Part shown: in pieces, positions 39,101 through 52,900 of the stretch | How the letters are laid out: each line of letters begins with the position of its first letter | Position numbering within the stretch: the stretch's first letter is position 1 | NCBI GenBank assembly: GCA_012295275.1 | Contig: CM022665.1 | Coordinates: 21,936,002-22,000,001, forward strand | DNA length: 64,000 bases | Direction of reading: 5' to 3' | Source: Chrysomallon squamiferum | Taxonomy: Eukaryota; Mollusca; Gastropoda; Neomphalida; Peltospiridae | Translations under genes and position numbers: made by a program | Notes under the pieces: generated by a model | What the model saw: only the letters and a program-made list of their open reading frames with translations | What the model was told of the DNA's origin: nothing | The model's database searches: none

Positions 39101-42100
39101 GCACAGTAATACTTCCAAATGATGTTGCTCCATCAAGAATAAGTATTGTGTCACCTGAACAGATTTTAGCTTGATAGTGAAGAGCTGTGTAAGCACGCAC
39201 ACTGTCACCAATCATCGCAGCTGCATCTACAAAGTCAACACGATCCGGTTTTTTCACTAAAATTAAAAATTAAAAATAATAAATTTTAAAACTAATTAAA
39301 GCACAATAATAATAATAATAATAATTATTAAAACAATAATAATAATAAATTAAAATGTTTGAATTAATAAATAATAATAATAACAATAACAATAATAAAA
39401 TTTAAAAAATAAATTTATCTGCATAACATTTTTCTGTACAATTTAATGTTTTTTATTCCGCTGCTTTTCAAAATCCAGATTTTTTTAAAACTTGAAATAC
39501 ATAGACTATTTAAGTACTGTTAATGTGAAAAACATTAATTAAACATATAGAAGTGAAGTAACTATAACATAAAACCAAGCTGTGTACTGTATCTCAAAGG
39601 TTTATCATGATTGTAATGTGTGCACCTAAAGGATTTGTTCGAAGGAATTGAAAAAGAGTAATAATTACCAAGGCAGCTGTAGGCTTTCTCAGTCATTATA
39701 TCTAAAATTCTTAATGATACATATGATATCATATAATTGTAGATTAAAGACATACTGAGTGCATCATTAAAAACTGCCATTGCAATATCATAATCAAAGA
39801 AACCTAATGATTGTTAATATAAAATATTTTGATATTCATTAGTTGAAAGTAACTAACCTACATCAAATTCTCCAAAAACGCAGTATTCACCACAACCTGA
39901 ATAATCACTGTCAAGAGAAAGAACACCTGGGAAGAAAAAAAAACCCAGAAAATTATCAAACAAAAACACTATAAATATGTTCATTAATAAGTACATGTAT
40001 TAAAGTATTTGTTATTATAAACCATTAAAGTAAATACAGCAGAACAACGTAACTATTGCAAACAATAAAATAATAATAATAATAAATAAAAAAAAATAAT
40101 AAAATAATAAAATAAATAAGTAAAAAAGTAGTTAAATGCTGAATGTTACATAAAGATATAAAAAGAAAAAGACTGAGTAAAAGAGACCAAGTAAAGTTAT
40201 ACTGGGGGCAAAGTATAAAACAGCTTTTATTTACAATTACACTTTTCAGATTTTAATATAATTATGGGTGGTGGAGGATTTAATATTTTTGGTTTAATTG
40301 AAAAAAAAAAAAAATTCTTCAAAGTTATATTTTTATGTTATGAAACCATATAGCAATTATAATTTTTTAAAATGGTTACTTTATCTAAATAAGGTTGAAA
40401 GAAAAAAATTAATTTTCATTATAAGATGTCAAAAGCAACAGAAATATTCATGTGCAAAAATCACAAAGTGTATGAAAGATTCCTTCAGTGAAATAATAAA
40501 AACTATAACATACCAACAACAGCATCACCTTCCTGAATACTTGTGACACAATATCCAACCTGAGTGACTATACCAGAAACATCCTCACCAACAATACAAG
40601 AGTCAGCTTTTTCTTTCTTGAAAAGTTCAGCCAAAACCTGTATATACAAATTATTTATCAACAACACTTGATAATATGCAGTGTATATCATAAATCAGTT
40701 TAATTTGTCCAAGATAGTTTCTAACCTGAGAATTTTGATCAAATATCCAGATTACTGTTGGAATTTATAAACAAAATGTAATATTCTATAGGACTGAAAA
40801 ATAGCAAAAATAAATCAAATGCTAAATATATTAATGTTACTTTCACTGACTGAAATCCACCAGTGTGTTTTTTAAAAACAATTTAGGGGGGTTTTGTGTG
40901 TCTTTTTTTTTTTTTTTTTAAATAATGTTAAAATAAAATATTCAGCTAAACTACTTCTAAATTATAATGATCCTAATAAAGGAAAAATTTATATATGTAC
41001 TTACTTTATTTTGAACATAAGAGAGGCCACAGGCTTTTACTTTAACTACAATCTCATTGTCACCTGGTTTTGGTATTTCAACCTGATTAAAAAAGAGAAA
41101 AAAAAAAAAAAAAAAAAGAGGAAACATGTACAGCACTAGTTATAATTTTCTGGATTAAGAATCTGTATTTGAGCTGTGCCCAACCACCAGTGCAATAACA
41201 ACAGCAAAAATAACTGATATAAAAATAAACTGAAGTTCAATCTCTTGGATTTAAATGAATTTGAATGTCTGACAGTTATATATAATTAATATTAATGAAT
41301 TAATTGAAATGGTTAACAAACAATTAAATCATATTTTTTAGAAAGAAATATATATTTTTTTTAACTAATAGTAACAAAATATGTTAACTATTTCACAAAA
41401 ACACTGTTTGAAAACAAACATTTAAATCATTAGAGAGATTAATAACAACATTTTATTTCTCAGGCTATAACATTATTTGTTAATTTGTTTCAAATCACTC
41501 AGGTTGACACTGGGTCTTAATCTTTAGGAAGGGTAATGTTTTTATATCAGTTTGTGTTTTCAGTATTCTGCTTAATAACGTAATGAAACACTGAAATCAT
41601 GCTTATCATGGCTAAGATATGATGTAAGGAAAATACTAACGGATGTTGTCAGCTTTGATTAAAACCATCAGTCTTATACCCCAAGGATTTGGATCACATA
41701 TTAATTATGATACGTGTGTTCAATCAAATGAATAATTTATTTAATATGTACTTGTAAAAATTTTGCTGATGGAAATGCTGAGGTTCATTAAAAAATACTG
41801 TGTAGTCCATTATCTTTAAACTTCAGCATTTGAGGAGATACTATCTTTGGCAAGATTTTAACCAACATTCAATCCATTTTGGTTGCTTCTAATGGAAGGC
41901 AAAGCTGAAGTAACTCTCTGAACCATACCAGTTACCTTACCAAATGAAATAATTGAAGAGAATACAATTTTTAAAATACTAGTACTTCTTCTAAACTGTC
42001 TCATAAAGGCAAGTTTTTCAAAAATCAAGGACTGCTAAATCTTTTTGGACCAATATTAAAAGATAGATCATTTCATGATGTGTAATTAAATTAATAATAA

Positions 42101-42732
42101 TAATAATATGAAAGGCACTCTAATTGATTAATAATACAGATTTTATGAGCATACCATTAATTAATGTCAAATAATAAGAATGACAACCATTTTATAGTCT
42201 CTTAAAATTAATAATTTATAAATACAGTTTTAGTCTTTGAGTATTTGGTATTATAAACCATTAATTCCAGTTAAAGTAAATCAATTGGAAATAACTCAGT
42301 GGGAAGACACAGCTTCTCACGAAGTAAGGTGATAACATCAAAAAATTTCACTGACATGATATTTCGGTATAAATATTTACTTCTGAAAACAGTATTGAAG
42401 TTATCTCAAACAACTGCTACAACAATCTTTTGCTAAAAATAATATAATAATGTAGTTTAATATTTACTTTCCAATAATTTCTAAAGTATTTAAAAAAAAA
42501 AAAAAAAAAATCAGAATCCTACCATCAAATATTCATATTCTTTAATATAATATTTAATTAATATTTCTTTACCTGTAAAACAAAATTAACTTTAATTGTA
42601 GCGTTATTTAGAAGTAGGCCACACATTATAATACAAAAGTCAGAAAAGAAAAAGTAAATCAAAATTTACGTTGTCCGTTGTAAATTTGACAACACGTCCG
42701 TCATGACACAGCGATCTTCTAATACACCACAT
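36128..42732 (-). CDS. CRYZL1: Quinone oxidoreductase-like protein 1 (CRYZL1), 11 coding exons
   Basis: Exons in transcript order are 42670-42732, 41005-41082, 40514-40637, 39858-39926, 39075-39256, 38766-38829, 38290-38388, 38005-38138, 36982-37087, 36438-36483 and 36128-36224. Every junction keeps phase, giving 353 aa against 349 in human. It belongs to the zinc-free zeta-crystallin branch of medium-chain reductases, predicted to bind NADPH. Family matches: GEDVSGIVTQVGY (human GREIAGIVLDVGS), DSVRAYTALHYQAKICSGDT, the Rossmann turn GATSFGSITVQLAQLWGAK near residues 154-172, EETGGTGVDCVVDNG, GGKWVTSQPNLQ, LDPPDAQQLFLRGA and QQGRY-HILHDSMEKL. Exon 7 begins after CTGTTACAG; a frame open further upstream (LGITDAVVF) is intronic because the phase-correct join gives SVAQMIELN, matching human ARVIDVSN. 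The N-terminus (MWCIRRSLCHDG) diverges from human. An AG before the ATG (42742-42743) may mean a non-coding first exon. Head to head with ITSN. Confidence 0.95.
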
Positions 42733-43822
42733 TCTGAACTTCTGCAAACAGCAATGAAATCAAATGGGGATAGCGCTACTATTAACCAACATTAAGCATT
42801 AACTTTTCACTTTTCTACTCAGTTTACCATACTGAAATTATAATTCGTTACGACTTAGGACGTACTAATATGAAATTTTGATTCAGGACATTTAATGAAC
42901 AAACACAAGAGTGTTAAATATAACGTTTTGGGACTGAGAATTATCCTATTCGAAAATGGGATAGCCTCTAATGGTATTTATTTCATTTCACTCCAAGATG
43001 CTCTGAGAATAAATTATGTCACAGGATATGGCTGCTTCCGTAAACATTTGCGGAAACGCCCACTTGTTCCCATAATGCCTTGCGATAGGAGATGAAGATG
43101 AACTGTGCAAGGTGTCTTGTGTGCAGATTTTAATGAATGTCATTTTATGTCATTAACATAAATCCTTCATATCGATAATTGTTAAAATAACGTATATTTA
43201 CCCCAAAATACTGGTATATTGTAAGTGCCATTTGTTCAGGAGACTGAAAATACGACACTAAGCTCTCGCTGAATATTTTATGTTTAACCGGAAATATGGC
43301 TGCCGATTTGGCAATTGAAGGTGGAATTGTGCCAAACCTGACATCTAGGTAGCTGTTGAGTGCAACATTTATTAATTTGAAGGTATCTTAATCCGTGTAA
43401 TTTTAACGTTATTATTGGTCAGTTTAAATTGGCATAAATCTTGCATTTAAGACTAATTAGTGTAACGTACCAATACTGATACAAGACTACCCTTGCCTTG
43501 GTCTTTCAGTTTCACGTTTCATTGATATAATACAGTTCGGAATGACATTAAAACATCTTTTTTCTGACACTTCCTACTTTTTTTTAATGTAACGTCTAAT
43601 ATGTCGTAAAAATAAATGCTCATAAATAAACTGTTAGTATTGTTAACTAAAGACATAAACAAAAAGTAACGATAAAAATTAAGGAATTGTGATAAGTTAT
43701 TTAACACATAAATTAATTGATGTAAATGTTCGGTTTAGTATGAAAAAAGTGAACTATATAAATATATATCTGATTTATCTCTTTTTGTGATAGGTTTTTT
43801 TGCTTTTGACGATAATTGCATC
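42733..43822. promoter_or_regulatory. CRYZL1-ITSN divergent promoter region
   Basis: The two start codons point away from each other across about 1.09 kb. The interval has CpG-bearing segments and two copies of ATGGCTGC (43028-43035 and 43296-43303), a YY1-like core. The first is followed by TTCCG and the second preceded by CCGGAA (43288-43293), both ETS-type. YY1/ETS combinations are typical of housekeeping, bidirectional promoters. Actual start sites are not determinable here. Confidence 0.5.
43296..43348 (+). other. Candidate ITSN 5' UTR exon with a small uORF
   Basis: Starting at the ATG in the second YY1-like element there is an 18-codon frame (MAADLAIEGGIVPNLTSR then stop). Sequence CATCTAG|gtagct offers a donor at 43348, and tgtgatag (AG at 43792-43793) is an acceptor 29 bases before the ITSN ATG. 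Splicing the two would give a short uORF ending before the intersectin start. Exon boundaries are inferred. Confidence 0.35.
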
Positions 43823-44562
43823 ATGGCACTCACAAGTAAGTATGCTCAGAAAATTATATATTTTTAAATTAATGTTAATTTCTTCATTCTTTTTTCCTCT
43901 TTATTAATGAATTTATGTTATGAATGAATATGAGGAACTTTATCTTTAAGTAAAAATTCTGATAATTAAGACATCTTTTACCATTTTCCTTTCCTGTCCC
44001 TATTTATTGAAATTTAAATGCTATTGTTTTGTTGAAATAAAGGTTGCACATTTATTTATTTTTTTCAGTTAAGACAGGGGTCTGAAATAAAATGGATTAT
44101 TATTATAAAAAATAAACTGAAGGATCCTTTTACTCACATACCTAGAAAAAAAAGATTCGGTAGACAGTAATTAGTGACCCACCAGATCTCTTGACAGTGA
44201 GGCAACATATTTGATGCAATTATAGTTTTTATTACAACCTGCCCAGTACAAAAAAAATGTATACTTATAACTCAGGTTTATCTTCAAAAAATGTCATGTA
44301 CAATTCAGCAAAATGACTAAGGATGTTTGGAAGTTGTTACTTATGCATTCATGAAAGACAAAACATTTGGCAATCCATGTTTTCATCATAACATTTTTCC
44401 ACACATGCTAATAACTGACATGAGTCCGCAAGGCTTTTAAAATGATAGATCATTTTGATTGCTTTTAAATAAAACAGACTTTATTAGCTAACAAGTGAAT
44501 TCTGGTATAATAATGACTGCCACAACAGATGTGAGAATTATTAAGCAGAGTTCACATTTTGG

Positions 44563-44620
<58 letters not shown>

Positions 44621-44644
44621 TACACGCACACACACACACACAGA

Positions 44645-44691
<47 letters not shown>

Positions 44692-46917
44692 TGATCTTTT
44701 TACCATTACCCAAGGTTACCATGTCCATGACACCGCTTGTATCTAGCTGGTGAGCATGACTTCCAGAATTACTGTTGTAATTTGTCCATTTTCAGAATTT
44801 CCAGAATTAAAAAAACCTTTTTAAGTTGCTTAGTACACACATTTCTCCAATGTTTTGTTCTGAATTTTTCCACAAATGGTGAGTGTTGGCATCTTCTAAA
44901 GCAGGTCTGGCCTGTAGGTGAGATATTTAACTTTACTTGAGCAAAATAATATCAAAATCTGTCATAGGCCAACATAATAGAAGAAGCCCCCCAAAAATCT
45001 GATTTGTAGGTATGGATCATTTAAAAAACCCCATTATTGTTGCCTGTTATGCCATGTGATCAAATACTGCCATTTGTTTGGATGTTTAATTTTATCTTAA
45101 ATGTTTATGATGTTAATTAATTTTATATAAATACAATCGATGGCTAAGGTAGACATTTAATTTCATGAACTTTATAATGGAGATGTGAAAATTTAATAAT
45201 TTTGATTACAGTATTGTTTCAATACAGACTGAAAAAAAAAGAGCTAAAATTACAGGAATTTTCATATGAAAAGATCGGAATTACTCCATTAATTTTCAAG
45301 TTATCATAAAAATTATATTATTTTACAGTTCTTTCCAGTGATGCCAACATTTTTATTTATTTTTGTCACATACCTATGTCAAGAGATGTGGTTCGCCAGT
45401 TACTGCCTACTCTGTTTTGTAGAGAAGCAGTTCATCATTTTTATTTTACTGTGTGTGTTGAAATCAGTCATGTCAGAATCAGTGCTATATGCCTATGGAA
45501 CAACTATAATTTTTGACATTGTTATTCTGATACATGTGAGGCATCACGCCCTCCTTTGTTTTGTTAGATACTTGATTAAAAACACAAAAGATAGTTTAAA
45601 AAAATGTTTTGTTCTTGAATAAGGTATCAGGATGGGCTTTTCTAACCTGTTTCCCTTCTGACAAAAACCATGCATACATGAAAATCAAATTTAAAAACTG
45701 AATATTTTCCTTTGGTCTTTTTAGGTGATGTATGGCGTATATCAGGAGAGGATCGTATTAAACATGATGCTCAGTTCTTCCAGCTTAAACCTGTTAATGG
45801 ATTCATCACAGGTAACCAATTATCAACATGCATTATTCACTCTTTTCGCTAGTAATAGTAGGAAGAGATGTTTAGTAAGATCAACAGTAATATACATGCT
45901 CTGGGTTGTAAATCTCCATAAAACTTGGGGAAAACCCCATTAAAAAACAAAAAACATACGCCATTCAATTTCCATTTTAAATACACTGTATTTATTATTT
46001 CCCTGTATATATTTAAGATACAAATTAATTTTTTTTGCTGTATTTTCTATAAGTAAAGATTTTCACCCTCTTAATTATTAAAATATGATAGTAACTGAAG
46101 ATTTCCCATTGTCACTTTACTTTGCAGGGGACCAGGCAAAAGATTTTTTCTTACAATCCGGTCTGCCAACAAGTGTTTTGGGACATATATGGTGAGGTTT
46201 TTTTTTCAAATGATGTCTGCTGATATATTTACCAGTATTACATTGTTTTTAGTAATAGATTAATTTCAGTGCTACTTACTCTTACAAATTGTGAATTCTA
46301 GAATATTATTAAAATTATTTTTTTAATGAGTTAGGATTTCTAGCTGTTACTTTATTAGGAGATTTTTAAAAGAGAATTATTTTTTTAAAGAAAAACAGGT
46401 GTTTTTTTTTATGGGAGAGGTGGAAAAAGAATTATTAATATAGAAGTTCATGCATTATTAAAAGGCAAAGGGACAGAATATTTGAAATTTATAAACGATT
46501 CTTCTTTGTTGTATATCTTTTCATATAAATATTTTCAGGAAGCTTGCTGACATGAATAGTGATGGCAAAATGGACAAGAAAGAGTTTTCCATTGCCATGC
46601 ATTTAATTAAGAAGAAACTTCAAGGTTATGAACTGCCCAAAACACTTCCACCTAGTCTCAAAGCAGACCCCTACCCAGTCATAGGTTCATTTGGTGCACA
46701 GCCTATGAATATGGCTGTCAGTATGACAGGTTCAGCTATAGGTACAAGAATTTTATTTTAACATTATGAAACTGCAGTTAGATATAAATATTTTAATTTC
46801 TCTTGTCATCTCATAAATGGAATTTCATCTCTTGTTTTTCCCAAATTATAATCTGTATTACTTCATTGACATAGTTTAAAACTTCATGGTTAAAAAAGAA
46901 CTTTTGTTTTCATCCTG

Positions 46918-46948
<31 letters not shown>

Positions 46949-49900
46949 GAGCTCCACCATTGATGATGGGTGTAATGCCCCCTGCCTCTATGGTAACAAG
47001 CACAATGACCACAGTTGCTGTTGGCATGCCTCTTATGGCCAATGGAATTGCTCCAGCGGTTTCTAGTCAAGATGTGTTCTTACAAGGTGACAAATTGCAA
47101 ATTGTATTTCTTGTACAATGGTGTTGCAGATTTATTAGAAAGCAGTTACATAAGTAAAAACATTCAGATTTTCTGTGAAAATTACAAAAGAAACATCATA
47201 GAAAACTTGAAAATACTTTTGATTATCATCTTTTATTATGTTTAAGATTTTCTGTTTTGTAAAAGATTTAAAGTAATACTTAATAATAATAATGTTGTCT
47301 GTGAATGTTTAAAATGCTAATAAAATGTTCACGCAAATGGTATTTAACAATAGAAACAAAACACTATTTGAGAGTACTAATACTTTGCAGTCACAATATT
47401 GTATATTATTTTATATATTTTGTAATAGGTGGACTTGCAGGAGGAATACCTGTCTCCAAACCTGTTGGGTATGCAATTTTCTTTTATGACAAAAATAAGA
47501 AACAAAATAAATTGTTAATAGTCCCAACAATTTTTTTTATATTATCTTCATCTAATAAAATTGTTGCAGTCATTAGTCTTTTGGTATATCTTTCAAAAGT
47601 GTCTTTGGTAAATGCAGTTTAAAGATCTAGATCTTATAACCAATTTAATTCTTAGTCATGTATGTTTTTTTTTGTAATGTATGATATTCATAAAATGTGA
47701 TAGAAATTCCAGATTTTATCATAATGAAAGTAGATGAAAAATAAATATTTAGTAGTTTGATATTTTTTCGGTTTTTAATTTATAATTGCATTGTTAAATA
47801 TGAAATATTTTTACTTCCTTTGCTTTATAATAATAACATATTTGTTTTAGTTCTACTGTTTGGACTATGCCACATCAAAGCAAACTGAAATACACACAGC
47901 TGTTTAATACAAATGACAGGAACAAGAGAGGCTATTTAACAGGTCTGTTATAATTGTACTATGTTTTACGTCATTTTGAACAGTAAAGTGTACATAATGA
48001 AAATCTTGAAATTGGTTTTTATAGATGTTAAATAATTTCTGGATTTCTGATTTATTAAGGAAGAATGCCAACAATTCTTGACTGCATGGATATACATTGT
48101 ATTATGTTTTTGTTTTTTTCAATTAGATTACTTTCACTATTCTTTAAGTAAGCAGTAAAACAAAAACTGGCTGTTAAACAGAAGGCTTAATATTGTATAT
48201 TTTTTGAGTGGTTATTGTCATATAGGTCACTTACAAGTCCTCACATTTTAAAATTTGTTAAATGATACCACTGGTCTGATACATAACTGTTTCTGAGCAG
48301 CTAACAGAAGTAGCTATTTTTTTATTTTTGTTAACATCCATTTATCCCGAAAAATGACAATTTGATAAAGCTGATCATCATGTTTCTACTTATTTAATGA
48401 ACTTCAGGAGTGGAGGCAAGATCAATTCTGTTACAGTCAAATTTACCTCAGAGGCTGCTTGCACAAATATGGTTAGTAGAATAAATGTAAACCAATTAAA
48501 AAAAATGTATACTAGTAAAACATTTTCTATTACTTAAAACTTTTTCTTTATTGATAAGTATTTTTATAAAAATAATTTTGAAAATTTCTTTTATTTTCTG
48601 TATGTCTGCCATTAACTAGAAATAGAGTATGTTTAACATACACATTTTTGCTAACCAATTTGTCTACATAAGCATATTTGGATGTTTTTTTGAAAAGGAC
48701 ACTTTCTGATGTTGACAATGATGGCAAGCTGACATGTGATGAGTTTTGTTTAGCAATGCATTTGTCTGATTTGGCAAGATCAGGCATGACATTACCCCCT
48801 ACTCTTCCACCAGAGCTCATACCTGCCAGTATGAGAGCAAGATCTGGCAGCCTTGTTAATGTTAGCATGGCTGCTCCAGTTGTCTCACAACCTCCTGGTA
48901 AGAATCTGTTTTAATGATTGTTAGGTTATTTTTCATTATAGTCACTGATTTATGACTGTTGCATTAAGATTTAGTTTGGCACTGTCTGAAAAAAACCTTA
49001 TAATAAATATTTACTGAAGCTGGATAAGAGATCTCTTGGCTAGGCAATAGCAGATTTCTTACCTACAAATTGTTTGATTAATATTAAACTATAGTGGTTT
49101 CTTTTTATGAACAAAATGACTAATTAGTAAAAAAGATAATCATAATTTTCATTTAACATTTGCATAGTTTATCTAGACTTTCACATGGTGGTTTAGTAAT
49201 TTTATAAAATGTATCAACATGAAATCATTTTTCTTTCTTTTTTATTATTTAGTAGCATCCAAAACAGACTCATTTGGTGACTTGCTTGGAGGTCTTGGAA
49301 TGACTTCCCCTGCTGCACCTGTTCAGCAGTCTCAGTCACAGCTTTCAGCTAATGGAGATGTAAAACAAGAAGATAATTCTCCAGGTATATTCTTTATAGA
49401 ATAATCAGTGTACAGAAAAGCAGTAAAAACAGTAGTTAACTGCTGCTACAAAGAAACATTTTTACTGGAACAATTCATTGTGCAATAAATAACTTAAGCA
49501 TGAATAAAATTATTAACAGAAATGCTTTCTGTTGCAAGGATATAAATATTTTGTAACTACATATAAACAGACTTCGTTTTTTTGATACATTACAAAGATG
49601 TAATGAACTAGATATTTTAATGTGATGTTCTGCTTCAAAGTAAATTGTTAAGAGAAAACAGTATAATATTTTTAGGGAGAATAATAGATAAATAAACTAG
49701 TGTTTTTAATAAAAAATTAATAATTATTTACAGTAACATTTGAAGATAAGCGAAAAATGAATTTCGACAAAGGTCAGGCTGAGCTTGAACGACGTCGAGC
49801 AATGTTGCAGGAACAGTTAAAAAGAGAAGAGGAAGCTCGCTTGGAAAAAGAAAGAAAAGAACAAGAACAGAAAGAACGAATCAGGCATGTTGTTTTCTTC

Positions 49901-52900
49901 TTTCTCTTTTTTTGTTTTGTTACCTAATTAACTTCATTTCAGATTTGTTACTGTCATGTCAAAAATTAGTTAACAGTGATACAGAAAGAAAGAAGAATAT
50001 GCAGAGTTTTTTGTTTTCTAATGTCTTCATCCTGTTCTATTATTTTTAGACAAGAACAAGAACAAAGACGACAGCAAGAATTGCAGAAACAGTTGGAACG
50101 ACAGCGTCAGATAGAAAGAGAAAGAGAAGAGCAAAGACAGAAAATGTTGGAGCAGAGGGAGGTAGGAGTTGATTTTTATTCTATAGACTTTTAATATTAA
50201 CCAAAATATTGTTTTCAATCACGTAAATGAAACTTGTGAAAGATTTTGTTCATTAATATGAAACTTAGTCAGTGGCTAAAATCCTTTCAAGTTTGTAAAA
50301 GGAGACATTTGATCAGTTATGAACACTAAATTTATTTAGATAACAGCAGATAACATGCTGAATTTATTTTAAATTTTATCTGGATTAAATTAGGTTTATT
50401 TTAGGTTAGAAATGTTGAGGTATTTTGAGAAAAGAATGATGAAAATGTCTTGAGCAAGTAGAAATGTTTTAGTGAATTGAATTCTATATATTGAATATAT
50501 AACACTTGAAGTTAATGAAATGGTAGTTATTTCTTTTTTTGTATGAAGGCTGCAAGGCGAGAACTGGAACGACAGCGGCAGATGGAATGGGAACGGCAGA
50601 GAAAAGAACAGTTACTGGCTGAGAAGAATAGGGAGTACACTGAACTGTCAGCACTTAAGGCTCAAGACAATAGTCTGAAAGATGAACTAGAATCTTTGGT
50701 GTGTTTTGTGGAGTTTTATAAACTGCATTGACATTTTTATGGCCGTTACTTCAGGGTGTCTGAATGCAGTATATATTGGATAAACAGTTCCAAGTTAATA
50801 TACATAGAGTTCAATGTCATAAATAATCTTTAAACTTAGGTATCTGAATGTTGAATTTGATGGATGTAGTATAAACAGGGATAAAACATTATGAATTCAT
50901 GATTATTAAAAATGATCAGTATTCACGGGTATTTCAGTAATGAGTTCACTTAGGCAAAATATTTTTTTTAGCTTTAAAACACTTGTTTTTAAAAAAATGG
51001 ATACTCTTTTTTTTGTGTGAGGATGTGTGTTGATTTGAAATGATATTTACTGAATAACTTTGATGGACTTCCCCACACTTTCTAAGATTTGAATGTTGTG
51101 GCTTTAGACCATCATACAGAAAAACAGGGGCATGCATTTCATGACTGGTGGTAACTCAATGTTGCCATCATCACAGTTATGAATGAACACAAACCTACAA
51201 AAATAAGCCAGATATCTAAACAGATACATTTGTTTTGTTAAAGTTGTCTTAGCAGATTCACTTGAAAATTTGAAAGAGTACTGAATTCCCATCAATTTTT
51301 CAAATATTCATTATTATTTATGTATTTTTGTTTAACAGCAGTTCAGCAGAGTCCTCCGTATTATATATTTATGCTTGAAATATTCAGTTAATAATTTTTT
51401 GCAATACATGTCACTCAGGATGGAAAGAAGAAGGAAATAGCTCAGAAAATTTCACAGGTTCGAAATGGTGTCACTGACTTCACTACAAGCATTGAGAGCA
51501 TGCGTACTTTGAGAGATACAGCACTAGCAGAAATTGACAGTTTTGATCAGGAATTGCAGGTAGTTAATCATTATTGAATTAATGCATTTTTATCTTTTTT
51601 ATCTGAAAGTTAAAAAAAAATTTAAAGGGATAAATACATTAAACCAGTAAATGGCAACTGTACAAAAACCAAGTGAGAAGCTTGCTTTGTTTAATAAGCA
51701 TAATTAATTATCAGGGAACAAAAGTGATAATTATTTTTGCTCTTCAGGATTTGAAACGAAGATTAAGTCAGTTACAGCAGGAGAGAGAACAAATAACCTT
51801 GCAACTTCAGACCTCCCCACAGAACTCACCTATGTGTAAGTGTAAGTTGTAACTTTGAAATAACCATTTGCTTTGTCATTGTTTTAAAAATCACGCTAAT
51901 GTGTCTAAATCATGCACTTATCAGTCATTTTAGAAGCTTTCATTTCAAAATCTGGACAGATTTTAGATTTTGAAAAAAGTAGGAGGATTTAATTATCCAA
52001 AAAAAATAATTTAGGGTGAAAAAAAATCATGAATTTATAACTAGGAGGTAGGCACTGGCTGCTTCCATTTTGATCCTCTCAGAAATTATAAATTATTTTA
52101 GGGACTAATTTGCTTAGAGCACGTATTTAGCATTGATATAATATTAAAGTGTTATGTGCAAGTTTGTCTTTTGTTATAAAGATCTGAAATTAAATTATTA
52201 GTGTTTGAAAGTAATATATATCTTTTTTTTTCTTTCTTTTTTTAAAATATGATAGCGGACACTCACCGGACTCTGATGCATAGTGTGGAACTGAAAAAAA
52301 CAAATGTGCAACGTCTGAAAAAAGAACTTGAGCAAATAGAGCGTGAAACAGAAACTAAACTAGCAGATATTGATAAAAATCATGCACAAATTAAGGTAAA
52401 TATGAAATTTTGTTTCTTAATAACCTTGTTTTATATATGGTAACAAATAACATCTGCATCTTAACTAGATGCAGATGTGGTTCAAGTTATACTTATATTT
52501 GGTAATTACAGACGTTTTCTATTTTGGCATTAGTGGTATATTCTACAAATATTCTTTAAATTGTTACTGAAGTGATTTATTACTTAAGTGTAATGAAAAA
52601 AGATTTAAGATGAATTTTGTCAAGTGATTCATACTCTGTTATACTGAAGGTATCTAAGAAATAGTATTTTTTCCTGAACGTTATCTGCAAAATATAAAAT
52701 ACTTAAGTCTATTAATTAAATAGATATAGGTAGGTCCAGCCATTGAGAAATAATGGCCATTTATGCAGGAAAATTAACCATTTTCAGTTAACCATAATGT
52801 TACAGTATTCCTCATTCACGGTCATTATTTAAATGCAGAATAAAAAAACTTTAGAAAATGTATTTTTATTGTTTGTGTTTCTTATTGTAGCATTCTTACG

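Noticed and set aside
45338-45622. 94-codon hydrophobic open frame in ITSN intron 1
   Set aside because: T-rich intronic sequence naturally reads as Phe/Leu/Ile. There is no homology I recognise and no splice logic.
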